Of a stretch of 22,998 nucleotides of DNA, positions 1 through 9,687 are shown one piece after another. Within the stretch, counting starts at the first letter, position 1. Each line of letters starts with the position of its first letter. This DNA is from DASXBJ01 sp036491755 (GTDB lineage: Bacteria; Chloroflexota; Dormibacteria; Dormibacterales; Dormibacteraceae), in the NCBI GenBank assembly GCA_036491755.1, contig DASXBJ010000079.1, positions 1 through 22,998 of the forward strand, in the 5' to 3' direction. Below the pieces are notes generated by a model. It worked only from the letters and a program-made list of their open reading frames with translations, did no database searches and had not been told where the DNA came from. The translations under genes were made by a program, and so were the position numbers.

Positions 1-1013
1 CCGGCGTCGAGCTTTTCTGACGACACCCAGTGGATGTCGATCCCAAGACCATGGTGGATGCCGGCATGGCGGAGCGCCTCGATGACGCTGAGGTAGGCGT
101 CGGGCAGCGAGATGTACTTGCCCACGATTGCGATCGGCACGGTCGCGCGTGGATGCTTGATCCGGTCGACGAGCTGGATCCACGGCCGGTGGTCGGGCTG
201 GTTCGACCGCTCGTCGAGCTCGAAGTGCTTGGCCATGACATTGCCGAGCCCCGAGGCCTCGAGCATGAGCGGTACCTCGTAGATCGAGTCCACGTCGGGG
301 ACCGAAACCACGGCGTCGCGCGACACGTCGGTGAACAGCGCGATCTTCTCCTTGAGGTCGGCGTCGATCGCCCTTTCCGAGCGGCAGATGATGGCGTCCG
401 GTTGGATACCGATCGCGCGCAGCGCCTGCACCGAGTGCTGCGTCGGCTTGGTCTTCATCTCCTGGCCGTGGACCACCGGCACCAGCGAGCAGTGGACGTA
501 AAACACGTTCTGGCGTCCTAGGTCGTTCTTTAGCTGGCGGATCGCTTCGAGGAAAGGAAGGCTCTCGATGTCGCCGACGGTGCCCCCCACCTCGACCACG
601 ACCACATCGGCTTGCGGGTCTCGCGATGCCCGGAGGATCTTTTCCTTGATGACGTTGGTGACGTGTGGAATGACCTGGACGGTGGCGCCGAGGTAGTCGC
701 CTCGCCGCTCGCGAGCGATGACCTCCTGGTAGATCTTCCCGGTCGTCACGTTGGACGCGACCGTCAGGTTCTCGTCGACGAAGCGCTCGTAGTGCCCGAG
801 GTCGAGGTCGGTCTCGGCTCCGTCATCGGTGACGAACACCTCACCGTGCTGGTAAGGGCTCATCGTGCCGGGATCGACGTTGAGGTAAGGGTCGAGCTTC
901 TGGAGGGAGACGGAGAGGTGGCGGGCCTTCAGGATGTTCCCGATGGACGCCGCAGTGATGCCCTTGCCTAACGAGGAAACGACACCCCCGGTCACGAAAA
1001 CGTACTTCGACAT
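1..1013 (-). CDS. pyrG: CTP synthase, N-terminal part (cut by left window edge)
   Basis: CTP synthase makes CTP from UTP, ATP and glutamine in the cytoplasm. Translation of the minus strand from the ATG at 1013 opens MSKYVFVTGGVVSSLGKGI, the P-loop-like start of the synthetase domain. It continues with the family blocks SLQKLDPYLNVDPGTMSPYQ, HGEVFVTDDGAETDLDLGHY and VEVGGTVGDIES, and then with the later part of the amidoligase domain (SLPDAYLSVIEALRHAG). About 337 codons are present. The glutaminase (class I GATase) domain lies off the left edge, so the gene is partial because of the window and shows no sign of damage. A strong Shine-Dalgarno sequence (GGAGGT) sits just before the ATG. It is the last visible gene of the leftward argS run, although it may also have its own promoter near 1039-1044. 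Confidence 0.97.
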   Translation of the reverse strand, partial: MSKYVFVTGGVVSSLGKGITAASIGNILKARHLSVSLQKLDPYLNVDPGTMSPYQHGEVFVTDDGAETDLDLGHYERFVDENLTVASNVTTGKIYQEVIARERRGDYLGATVQVIPHVTNVIKEKILRASRDPQADVVVVEVGGTVGDIESLPFLEAIRQLKNDLGRQNVFYVHCSLVPVVHGQEMKTKPTQHSVQALRAIGIQPDAIICRSERAIDADLKEKIALFTDVSRDAVVSVPDVDSIYEVPLMLEASGLGNVMAKHFELDERSNQPDHRPWIQLVDRIKHPRATVPIAIVGKYISLPDAYLSVIEALRHAGIHHGLGIDIHWVSSEKLDA

Positions 1014-1017
1014 GCAG

Positions 1018-1044
1018 ACCTCCAGGGCGGTTTCATGGATTCTA
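1018..1044 (-). promoter_or_regulatory. Possible -10 element and Shine-Dalgarno for pyrG
   Basis: On the minus strand TAGAAT (1044-1039) matches a sigma-70 -10 box at five of six bases. GGAGGT (1023-1018) is a clear Shine-Dalgarno sequence four to five bases before the pyrG ATG. No convincing -35 is visible, so the promoter is tentative while the ribosome site is solid. Confidence 0.35.
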
Positions 1045-1102
1045 CCGGATGAGGAATGAGAGGGGACCCGGATTTGGCTCCCCAAGCCCGGGCTACGCGA
1101 AC

Positions 1103-1750
1103 TCAGACCCTGGGTTCCACCTTTGGTTCCAGGACGACCACTTTTGTCTCGTAGTCGCCTGAGGATTTCTGGACCGAGAGCTTGGGCTGGGGCTCCGAGC
1201 TGGCCACGCCCATCTCCTTGAGGAAGCGCTCGATCGTGTCGAGCTCGATCTTCAAGCCCGGGATGGCGTAGTGCATCGGCACCACGAAACGAGGTTCGAG
1301 CTGCCTCACGACCTCGGCCGCCTGGGCGGCATTGATCGACGTGCGCCCGCCCACCGGGACCAGCAGGACGTCAGGTGACGCAACAGCCTCCGCCTCGGCG
1401 TCGCCGAGCTTGTGGCCCAGGTCCCCGAGGTGGCATATGCGAACGTCGTCGATCTCTATGAGGTAGACGGTGTTGCGCCCCCGAGTGGCGCCTTTCTCAG
1501 CGTCGTGGTAGGTCGAAACGCCGATCACGCTGACGCCCGCGACCTCGTACTCGCCCGGCCCGCGAATCTCATAAGCGTCGCGCACGACCTGGGTGTAGTT
1601 GTGGTTCTCGTGCTCGTGGCTGACGGTGACCAGGTCGGCGTCGAGGCGCTGCAGCTTCAACCCGATCGAGGGTGGGTAGGGGTCGGTGACGGCGGCGGCG
1701 CCGCGGCCTCTGAGCCGGAAGCAGCCATGTCCAAGCCAGGTGACGTCCAC
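1103..1750 (-). CDS. MBL-fold metal-dependent hydrolase (UPF0173/Lactamase_B_3-like), Asp-to-Asn in metal motif
   Basis: A 215-residue cytoplasmic protein of the metallo-beta-lactamase fold. It belongs to the short group whose members start MDVTWLGHGCF-like and read 'TYHD...GRNTVYLIE...CHLGDLGH'. Metal-ligand positions are recognisable: H45, H47 and H50 in the SHEHENHN stretch, H82, D110 (GDLGH) and H160 (PMHY). The position that is normally Asp in HxHxDH is N49 here (codon AAC on the minus strand). Start is GTG at 1750, just after argS; a purine-rich GGAGAG lies rather far upstream, so the start is moderately supported. No substrate can be assigned, and members of this group are mostly uncharacterised. 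The gene sits between argS and pyrG on the same strand and is probably cotranscribed with argS. Confidence 0.85.
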   Translation of the reverse strand: MDVTWLGHGCFRLRGRGAAAVTDPYPPSIGLKLQRLDADLVTVSHEHENHNYTQVVRDAYEIRGPGEYEVAGVSVIGVSTYHDAEKGATRGRNTVYLIEIDDVRICHLGDLGHKLGDAEAEAVASPDVLLVPVGGRTSINAAQAAEVVRQLEPRFVVPMHYAIPGLKIELDTIERFLKEMGVASSEPQPKLSVQKSSGDYETKVVVLEPKVEPRV

Positions 1751-1781
1751 TGGTGTTCTTGTCTCTCCTTTATATCTGTTG

Positions 1782-3461
1782 CTACATGCGCTCTGGTGCG
1801 GAGACGCCGATCAGGTCGAGAGCAGTCTGCAAAGTGTGACGCGCCGCCCGGCAGAGTTCCAGCCTGGCGCGTGTCAAGGCAGGGTCGTCGACCACGACGC
1901 GGTGCTCGGCCTTCGCGTTGCCGGCGTGGTAGAACCTGTGCACGGCGGTCGCCAGGTCCTGCACGTAATAAGGAATGCGATGAGGCTCGAGGAGCCTGGC
2001 CGCGTCCTCCACCACCTCGGGCCAGAACGCGAGCTGCCGCGCGACGTCAAGCTCCGCCGGCTCGACCAGCAGCGAAACGTCCGCCGGCTCCGGCAATCGC
2101 GCGTGCCTCTCGGTCGCTGCCGCCTCCACGTTGGACAGGCGCGCGTGCGCGTACTGGGCGTAGTAGACGGGGTTCTCGTTGCCCTGCGTGACAGCAAGCT
2201 CGAGGTCGAACTCGATCGTGGTATCCGGAGAGCGCAGCAGGTAGAAGTAGCGCACCGCATCCGAGCCGACGCGATCGACCAGCTCGTCCAGCGTCACGAA
2301 GCGGCCGGCACGCTTGCTCATCTTGCCTTCCTTGAGGTTGACCATCTGGTGAAGGATGATCACGAGCTTGTCGGGGTCGATCCCGAGGGCCGCCGCCGCG
2401 GACTTCATGCGGGGCACGTAGCCGTGGTGGTCGGCGCCCCACACCTCGATCACGCGCTGGAAGCCGCGCCGCTCGAAGCGGCTCAGCAGGTAGCCGAGGT
2501 CCGAGGCGAAGTACGTGGGCTGGCCGTTGGACCGGATGACCACGCGGTCCTCCTCTTCGGCGACCTCGCCCCCCGCTTCCTCGCTCTCCTGGAGGGCGGG
2601 TCCGAACCACACGGCGCCATCCCGGTCCTTGAGGTAACCACCCTCGCGGAGCCGGTCGATCGCAGCCTGGGCCAGACCGGTCTCCCAGATCGTGTTCTCC
2701 CAGAACCACTCGTCGTAGCGGATGTTCAAGCGGCCGACCGTCGCCTTGATCTGTTCGACCATCTTGCCCAGCGCGTACATGCGCAGGCGCGGCTCGGCCT
2801 CCGTCTCGGGCAGCTTCTCGATTCCGGGCAGGTCGCGGAGCGCCATCTTCGCGATCTCGGTCACGTATTCGCCCGTGTAGCCGCCCTCGGGCGGCTCCTG
2901 GCCATGCACCCTCGCATAGACCGACGCGCCGAACCGGCGCGTCTGGGTGTTGTCGGAATTGACGTAGTACTCGCGCTGAACTTCGTGTCCGGTGAACTCG
3001 AGCAGCCGGCAGATGGAGTCGCCCAGGATGGTGCCGCGGCCGTGGCCGATGTGGAGCGGCCCGGTGGGATTGATGCTGGCGAACTCGACCTGCATGCGCT
3101 GCTTGTGACCGAGGTCGACCGATCCGTACCCGGGGCCGGAAGAGGCCACGCGCGCCACGAGCGCCTGGAGCCAGGTGTCGCTCAGGCGGAAGTTGACGTA
3201 GCCACCCGCGGCCTCCGCGATGGCGGCGCCGTCGCGAACCTTGATCGCATCCGCCAGCCGCTGTGCGATCTGCGGCGGCGGTTGCCGGAGCGAGCGCGCG
3301 AGCTTCAAACCGGCCGAGCTGGCGTAGTCCCCATGGCCCGCCCCCTTGGCGCGGCCCAGCTCGAGGTCGGGCAGGTAGCCGTCGACGCCGAGCGATCGCA
3401 CAGCTTCATAGAGCGCGTCGGCGATCGCCTCCCTCACTCCTCCAGTCATGGCTGTCGTCAT
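1782..3461 (-). CDS. argS: Arginyl-tRNA synthetase
   Basis: This class I aminoacyl-tRNA synthetase charges tRNA-Arg in the cytoplasm. The 559-residue protein has the N-terminal Add1-like tRNA-binding domain (about residues 1-95), the catalytic Rossmann domain with HIGH at 137-140 (NPTGPLHIGHGRG), GADHHGYVPR near 342-351, and KMSKR at 380-384. A C-terminal anticodon-binding DALR-type helical domain ends in the family-typical APERM. Length is normal for ArgS. An acidic insertion (ESEEAGGEVAEEED, about 292-305) lies between two catalytic-domain strands. The ATG at 3461 overlaps the stop of the upstream HtrA-like gene by four bases (ATGA), so translation is probably coupled. An in-frame ATG four codons later (3449) is an alternative start. 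Confidence 0.97.
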   Translation of the reverse strand: MTTAMTGGVREAIADALYEAVRSLGVDGYLPDLELGRAKGAGHGDYASSAGLKLARSLRQPPPQIAQRLADAIKVRDGAAIAEAAGGYVNFRLSDTWLQALVARVASSGPGYGSVDLGHKQRMQVEFASINPTGPLHIGHGRGTILGDSICRLLEFTGHEVQREYYVNSDNTQTRRFGASVYARVHGQEPPEGGYTGEYVTEIAKMALRDLPGIEKLPETEAEPRLRMYALGKMVEQIKATVGRLNIRYDEWFWENTIWETGLAQAAIDRLREGGYLKDRDGAVWFGPALQESEEAGGEVAEEEDRVVIRSNGQPTYFASDLGYLLSRFERRGFQRVIEVWGADHHGYVPRMKSAAAALGIDPDKLVIILHQMVNLKEGKMSKRAGRFVTLDELVDRVGSDAVRYFYLLRSPDTTIEFDLELAVTQGNENPVYYAQYAHARLSNVEAAATERHARLPEPADVSLLVEPAELDVARQLAFWPEVVEDAARLLEPHRIPYYVQDLATAVHRFYHAGNAKAEHRVVVDDPALTRARLELCRAARHTLQTALDLIGVSAPERM

Positions 3462-4519
3462 GAGCAGCCGGGGTGGCCGCCCGACAGCGTGAGCTGAACC
3501 TGCGTGGTGCTCCCGGCTCGCGAGTAGGTCACCGTGACGCGCTGGTTGGGGTGGAATCGCGACCGGAGCAACAGGTCCAGCGGATGCGCTTCGTCGAGGG
3601 TGACGTCATCGATCTGCGTGATGACGTCGCCGGGCTGGAGGCCGGCGGAAGCCGCGGGGCCGCCCGTGGCGACGGTTGCGACCTCGCTTCCCTGGGCGAG
3701 GCCGTTGAGAGCGGCCATCTGGGATGTGACGTCAGTGGTCGATGCGCCAACCGACGCGACGACGACCTGGCCGGTCTGGATGATCTGGCTGACATCGTCG
3801 GTCACGTCAGCCACGTTCAACCCGAACCCTCCCTTGCCGGCCGCGGGCGCAGACTCCATGGAGATCCCCACCACCTGCCCTCCGACGTTGAGCAGAGGCC
3901 CGCCCGACGTGCCAGGGTCGATCAGCGCGCTGGTCTGGATGGCGTCGCTGAACTGCACGGTGTGGCCCGCGATCACGGGGTCGGCGGCAAAAACGACCTG
4001 GTGCATGGCGCTGACGTACGCCGGCGTGACCGCACCTCCGTCGTATGGACCTCCGACGGCGACGATGACCTGGCCCTGGACGAGTGCGGTCGGGTCGGCG
4101 AAAGCCAGGGTTGGCAGTCCGCTCACCTTGTCGACCTTTATCACGGCGACTCCGGTGCCGCAGTCATAGTCGACGAGCCTCGCCGCGTGCACCTTCGAGT
4201 CGCCGGGGATGAGCACCGACATCGTGGCTGCGCCCGCGATGACGGCGATGTTGGTCACGATGAAGCCGTCGCTCGTCGCCAGGTAGCCGGAGCCCCGGAC
4301 CAGCGCGGGCGGCTGCTGCGTCACCACGCTCACGACGGCCGGGCGGGCCTTGGCGGCTGCTTGGACGATGGCCGAATCCTCGGTGATGGTCACACCCGAC
4401 CGCAGGTTCACCTGCTGCGGGTTGGTGCGCGACTCGAATTGCAGGACCCCCAGCGTCACACCGGTGGCCACGAGCACCGTGAGAACCAGGCCCACGGCAA
4501 TAAAGATGAGGAGGCGCAC
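3458..4519 (-). CDS. HtrA/DegP-like membrane-anchored PDZ protein, catalytic His and Asp missing
   Basis: A 353-residue protein with one N-terminal membrane anchor (about residues 4-27), a trypsin-like HtrA domain (about 50-245) and a C-terminal PDZ domain (about 260-345, with GPAASAGLQPGDVITQID). HtrA proteins are envelope quality-control serine proteases. The Ser region is intact: IDPGTSGGPLLN, with S205. The His region, normally VTNNHVV, reads IVTNIAVIAGA with Ala at position 92. The Asp region, normally xSDxALIxI, reads CGTGVAVIKV with Gly at 123. Two of three catalytic residues are therefore replaced, and the protein is probably a protease-dead binding or scaffold protein, although the reading frame is intact and full length. 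Start is GTG at 4519. It lies 20 bases after the GNAT gene and overlaps argS by ATGA. Confidence 0.88.
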   Translation of the reverse strand: MRLLIFIAVGLVLTVLVATGVTLGVLQFESRTNPQQVNLRSGVTITEDSAIVQAAAKARPAVVSVVTQQPPALVRGSGYLATSDGFIVTNIAVIAGAATMSVLIPGDSKVHAARLVDYDCGTGVAVIKVDKVSGLPTLAFADPTALVQGQVIVAVGGPYDGGAVTPAYVSAMHQVVFAADPVIAGHTVQFSDAIQTSALIDPGTSGGPLLNVGGQVVGISMESAPAAGKGGFGLNVADVTDDVSQIIQTGQVVVASVGASTTDVTSQMAALNGLAQGSEVATVATGGPAASAGLQPGDVITQIDDVTLDEAHPLDLLLRSRFHPNQRVTVTYSRAGSTTQVQLTLSGGHPGCS

Positions 4520-4539
4520 GCCATCAGTCTAGAAAGGCG

Positions 4540-5031
4540 CTAGTGGCTGTTGTTCTTCGGCTCTATCGGGTACCAGGTCATGACCAGCTGCCGGTTGGAC
4601 TCAAAGCCGGCCGAGCGGTAGAGCCGGACGGCCGAGTCGTTGTCGGGCCGCGTCCACACGTAGGCGAGGGTGACGCGCCGGTCCTGGAACAGCTTGACGG
4701 CTTGCTTGACGAGCATCTCGCCGATGCCCCGGCCGCGGTGCTCGGACGAAACGTACAGCTCGGCCACCTCGCCCTCGAGGCCAGTCCCCGGGTCGTACAT
4801 GACGATCCAGCAGAAGCCGACGACCTGGCCCCCCTCGTCACGAGCGGCGTAGATCACGTTCTCGCCGCGGAACGCCGAAGGGACCTCCTCGAGGTGCCTC
4901 TCGATCTCCTTTCGGCTGAGCTGCGGATGGTCCGAGTAATGGACCTGTTCGCCCAGGTGAAGGTCGACCAGAAGTGGCTTGATCAGCCCGTAATCGCCGG
5001 TGGCCAAGCGCTCGATGTCGAGTGTTCGCAT
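4540..5031 (-). CDS. GNAT-family N-acetyltransferase
   Basis: A 163-residue single-domain GCN5-related acyltransferase. These enzymes transfer an acetyl group from acetyl-CoA to an amine, and the substrate here cannot be named. The acetyl-CoA pyrophosphate-binding motif A is clear: VAELYVSSEHRGRGIGEML, with the RGRGIG loop. Motif B follows as NDSAVRLYRSAGFES and then a C-terminal strand (LVMTWYPIE). Start is ATG at 5031 with a purine-rich GAGCGGGG just upstream. It is the first gene of the leftward run with the HtrA-like protein and argS; the 20-base gap to the next gene suggests cotranscription. Confidence 0.88.
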   Translation of the reverse strand: MRTLDIERLATGDYGLIKPLLVDLHLGEQVHYSDHPQLSRKEIERHLEEVPSAFRGENVIYAARDEGGQVVGFCWIVMYDPGTGLEGEVAELYVSSEHRGRGIGEMLVKQAVKLFQDRRVTLAYVWTRPDNDSAVRLYRSAGFESNRQLVMTWYPIEPKNNSH

Positions 5032-5101
5032 CCCCGCTCGATGGTAGCCTAGGGGCCCGCCGAATCGCGCTCGCTAGGGCGCCCATTTCTCAAACCAACT
5101 T

Positions 5102-5177
5102 GCCGACGTAGCTCAGCTGGCAGAGCAGCCGCCTCGTAAGTGGCAGGTCGTGGGTTCGAATCCCACCGTCGGCTCCA
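5102..5177 (+). tRNA. tRNA-Thr (anticodon CGT)
   Basis: A full cloverleaf can be drawn. The acceptor stem is GCCGACG/CGTCGGC (5102-5108 with 5167-5173), the D stem is GCTC/GAGC, and the anticodon stem is GCCGC/GTGGC with one G-U pair. The loop CTCGTAA places the anticodon CGT at 5135-5137. The T arm is GTGGG-TTCGAAT-CCCAC, followed by discriminator T and an encoded CCA (5175-5177). CGT reads ACG, giving threonine. It stands alone between the divergent GNAT gene and the convergent GT87 gene. Confidence 0.97.
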
Positions 5178-5199
5178 GCGGCCCCTGACGCGGTGGCCG

Positions 5200-6354
5200 T
5201 CAGACGGCCGCGACCACACCGTCACCGACCGGCGAATTGACCTTCTGGGTCGGTGACGGCAGCATCAACGACGCGAGGAGAGCCGCCTCCGCCAGCAGAA
5301 TCGGCACGGCCAGGACCAGCAGCGCGAGCTCCAGCAGCGCATACCCCGCGACCAACAGGCCGACCTGCCATCGCGACGGCCCGGCCCGCAGCACCAGCCA
5401 GCCCGCGACGACGAGCATGGCGAAGTCCTGAAACCCGACATACGGCGTGAACAGCAGCGAGGCCGTGATGCCGGCGGCGATGGGTACGCCCGAGCCGGAG
5501 CGCCGGTGAGTCCACGCCGCGACGGCGGCGGCAGCGACGACCACCACCTCCACCGCGTAGACCTGGGGTCCCAGGCCGAGCGGGCCGGCGATCGCGTAGC
5601 GGCGCGTCGGCTCCCACTGCGAAGCGAGCGCGAGCACGTCGCGGTAGCGGTGCAGCCCGCCAACGCCGAGCAGCACGACCGAGACCAATGCCAGCAAGGC
5701 GGCGGCGCCCAGCCATGCCCCAAAGATTCGTGTGTGGCCGGACACCAGCAGGCACAGCGGCACCAGCAGAGCCACCTGGGGCTTGACCGCGGACAGGCTG
5801 AGGACCAGGCCGGCCGCCACCGGGTGATTGCGCTCCGCGAGCCACCAGCAGCCGGCGACGGCCGCCGCCACGAGCGCCACCGGCTGGCCCACCATCAGGC
5901 CAAACGCCACCGGGAAGAGGCCCACCCAGAGGGCGAGATGCGCCAACCGGACCAAAGCGCCGCCCGGCGCGACGCAATACCAGGTCAAGAGCGCCGCCGC
6001 GACAAGCAGGCCGGACCAGATGACGATGGCGGCGTCGAACGGCAGCGCCGTCAACGGAGCCGCGATCCAGACGAGCGGCGGCGGGTTGAGAAACGGCGAC
6101 CAGTAGAAGCCCTGGCCAATGCCCTCGACAGCGCTCTTCTGGGCCGCGAGATCGTAGAGGTGGCCGAAGCCCCGGGTGAGCGCCGTCACGGCGGCGCCGT
6201 AGATGAGCCGGAAGTCGTTGCGCACGCGGTAGTCCGGGATATAGGTGACGGCCGCGGCGTAGACGTCGAAGGCAACCAGGAGCGCCCCGCCCCAGATGGC
6301 GGCCACCGCCCACAGCCGGGTACGAGCGCTCAGGAAGGCGATCACCGCACGCAA
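5200..6354 (-). CDS. GT87-type (DUF2029) polytopic membrane glycosyltransferase
   Basis: A roughly 384-residue, very hydrophobic protein with about nine to ten membrane segments. It resembles the GT87 / DUF2029 family, whose characterised actinobacterial members are polyprenyl-phosphate-mannose-dependent mannosyltransferases (GT-C fold). Supporting blocks are the extracytoplasmic acidic residue after TM1 (RNDFRLIYGAA), FLNPPPLVWIAAPLTALPF, VGQPVALVAAAVAGCWWLAE and LSAVKPQVALLVPLCLLVSG. The sugar and acceptor are unknown. The outermost start, TTG at 6354, falls in the U-tract of the dnaK terminator, so GTG at 6345 or GTG at 6306 may be the real start; none has a good Shine-Dalgarno sequence. 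It lies downstream of dnaK on the same strand and faces the tRNA gene. Confidence 0.78.
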   Translation of the reverse strand: MRAVIAFLSARTRLWAVAAIWGGALLVAFDVYAAAVTYIPDYRVRNDFRLIYGAAVTALTRGFGHLYDLAAQKSAVEGIGQGFYWSPFLNPPPLVWIAAPLTALPFDAAIVIWSGLLVAAALLTWYCVAPGGALVRLAHLALWVGLFPVAFGLMVGQPVALVAAAVAGCWWLAERNHPVAAGLVLSLSAVKPQVALLVPLCLLVSGHTRIFGAWLGAAALLALVSVVLLGVGGLHRYRDVLALASQWEPTRRYAIAGPLGLGPQVYAVEVVVVAAAAVAAWTHRRSGSGVPIAAGITASLLFTPYVGFQDFAMLVVAGWLVLRAGPSRWQVGLLVAGYALLELALLVLAVPILLAEAALLASLMLPSPTQKVNSPVGDGVVAAV

Positions 6355-6386
6355 AAAATAAGGGCTGCGGCGCGAACCGCAGCCCT
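6353..6386 (-). terminator. Rho-independent terminator after dnaK
   Basis: Minus-strand reading after the dnaK stop (6402) gives a perfect 10-bp stem, AGGGCTGCGG / CCGCAGCCCT, around a six-base loop (6361-6386). It is followed directly by TTATTTTTTG. A short T run also follows on the plus strand (after GGGGGG), so it could act in both directions. Its U-tract overlaps the outermost start codon of the next gene. Confidence 0.85.
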
Positions 6387-6401
6387 CTGGGGGGTTTTTA
6401 G

Positions 6402-8306
<1,905 letters not shown>

Positions 8307-8409
8307 ATGTCAGCTCTTCCTTCGCCTTCTTGGCGCGTATTGAATGTCTATGAGGTTCTTGTTCCCCGCCGCTCGCGCCTCAAAACAATCAGGCCCTACT
8401 CTTATTTCA

Positions 8410-8919
8410 ATGCCCATCTTTGAACTCGACCCGGTGGATCGAATCGGCGTCGCCGCCGTGGGCGAGCCGGGCCACCGACGGTTCTTCCTGCTCGCGAGCG
8501 GGGCTGGCCGCACCCTCACGCTGGCCTGCGAGAAGTCGCAGATCCAGGCTTTGATCGTGCGCTTGCATCAGATGATGGAGACCCAGGGCATCGAGCGGCC
8601 GGAGCGTGCTCCGGTTGGGACTGGCATGGAGCCCGGTGACCCCGAGTGGCAGATCGGGGAGATGGGGCTCGGCTACCACGAGGCGCGCCAGATGTTCGTG
8701 CTGGTCGCCAGCCAGGCGGCGGTCACGCCGGTGGAGGCGGCCGAAGACGATTCGCCCAGCATCCGCTTCTGGCTCAGCCATCAGCAGGTGGTGGCCTTTT
8801 CGAACGAGGCGGAGACCGTGCTCACGGCCGGCCGGCCGCTGTGCCCGCGCTGCGGACTGCCCATGGACTCGAACGATCATCCCTGCCCGGTCATGAATGG
8901 CGCGCGGCCCATCTTCTGA
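8410..8919 (+). CDS. DUF3090 (TIGR03847) family protein with C-terminal zinc-ribbon-like motif
   Basis: A 169-residue soluble protein of the DUF3090 family. It is recognised from the start MPIFELDPVDRIGVAAVGEP, the block GHRRFFLLAS and the C-terminal cysteine cluster CPRCGLPMDSNDHPCP (C-x2-C ... H-x-C). In actinobacteria this family is a regular neighbour of the SCO1664-type kinase-like family, and that partner is the next gene here. Function is unknown. An upstream in-frame ATG at 8344 would add 22 residues, but the family homology begins at the ATG at 8410, which I chose. No Shine-Dalgarno sequence precedes it, so it may be leaderless. It is divergent from dnaK. Confidence 0.88.
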   Translation: MPIFELDPVDRIGVAAVGEPGHRRFFLLASGAGRTLTLACEKSQIQALIVRLHQMMETQGIERPERAPVGTGMEPGDPEWQIGEMGLGYHEARQMFVLVASQAAVTPVEAAEDDSPSIRFWLSHQQVVAFSNEAETVLTAGRPLCPRCGLPMDSNDHPCPVMNGARPIF

Positions 8920-9655
8920 CCCCGACGCAGGGCGGCCGGCAGCGGCCCGGACCGAGCGCCTGCTCGCGGACCTGCCCGAGGTCAAGGTGCTCGGGCTCCT
9001 GCAGGGCGCATCGAACTACACCTTCCTCGTGAGTCTCGACCCCCATCCCCCATCCGGCCTGCGCGCGGTGTACAAGCCGGCGCGCGGCGAGTCGCCGCTG
9101 TGGGACTTCCAATCCGGGGCGCTGTACCGGAGGGAGGTCGCCGCCTATGAGCTGAGCAAGGCGCTGGGCTGGCCGCGAATCCCGCCCACAGTCGTGCGGC
9201 AGAACGCGCCCCACGGGGTCGGCGCGATGCAGGAGTTCATCGAGGCCGACGGACGCCATTTCCTCGGCGATCATGCGGTCCACCGCGACACCTGGCAGAG
9301 GGTGGCCCTGTTCGACATCCTCGCCAACAACGCCGACCGCAAGTCGGGCCACTGCCTGTTCGATGCTGAGGACCAGGTCTGGGTCATCGACCACGGTCTC
9401 ACGTTCCACGTCGAGCCCAAGCTGAGGACGGTGATCTGGGACTTTTCCGGCGAGCCGCTGCCCTCGCACCTGTGCGGCGACGTCGAGCGCGCCCTCTCCG
9501 AGGCGGAGCGCGGTTCGCTGGCCAAAATGTTGGAGGAGCTGATCAGCCCCGCCGAGGCAAAAGTCCTCAAGCGGCGAATGCGCGGCGTGCTGGACCGGAG
9601 CTGGCGTTTTCCGGCCCCGGACTCCGCCTGGTCGGTTCCCTGGCCGCCGATCTAG
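8897..9655 (+). CDS. SCO1664 family (TIGR03843) PI3/4-kinase-like protein
   Basis: A 252-residue protein with distant similarity to phosphatidylinositol 3-/4-kinase or HipA-like phosphotransferases. Visible blocks are the nucleotide-binding lysine region AVYKPARGESPLWDF, LYRREVAAYELSKALGWPRI, the catalytic-loop-like FDILANNADRKSGHCL (D and N residues) and the metal-binding-like VWVIDHGLTFH. The family is concentrated in Actinomycetota and also occurs in Chloroflexota. Its biochemical activity and substrate are, to my knowledge, not established. The ATG at 8897 overlaps the end of the DUF3090 gene by 23 bases, pointing to one transcription unit and perhaps a joint function. Confidence 0.88.
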   Translation: MARGPSSDPDAGRPAAARTERLLADLPEVKVLGLLQGASNYTFLVSLDPHPPSGLRAVYKPARGESPLWDFQSGALYRREVAAYELSKALGWPRIPPTVVRQNAPHGVGAMQEFIEADGRHFLGDHAVHRDTWQRVALFDILANNADRKSGHCLFDAEDQVWVIDHGLTFHVEPKLRTVIWDFSGEPLPSHLCGDVERALSEAERGSLAKMLEELISPAEAKVLKRRMRGVLDRSWRFPAPDSAWSVPWPPI

Positions 9656-9687
9656 AGCGGCACCGTCTGGTAACCTTCCGGCGCTTC

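Noticed and set aside
1085..1094. Palindrome AGCCCGGGCT between the MBL gene and pyrG
   Set aside because: Short GC-only palindrome without a T run or neighbouring operator-like copies; expected by chance.
1686..3497. Long plus-strand open frame (603 codons) opposite argS
   Set aside because: It is a GC-bias shadow. argS on the minus strand explains the region fully with family motifs, and the plus-strand translation shows no domain.
3458..4519. HtrA-like gene as a pseudogene
   Set aside because: The frame is full length with an intact anchor, Ser loop and PDZ domain; only specific catalytic residues are changed.
5193..5211. Hairpin GTGGCCGT-CAG-ACGGCCGC downstream of the tRNA and at the 3' end of the GT87 gene
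   Set aside because: Eight-pair stem but no T-tract and partly coding. Not enough to call a terminator.
8307..8409. CIRCE operator or clear promoter between dnaK and the DUF3090 gene
   Set aside because: I looked for TTAGCACTC/GAGTGCTAA and for paired -35/-10 boxes on both strands and found none that is convincing.
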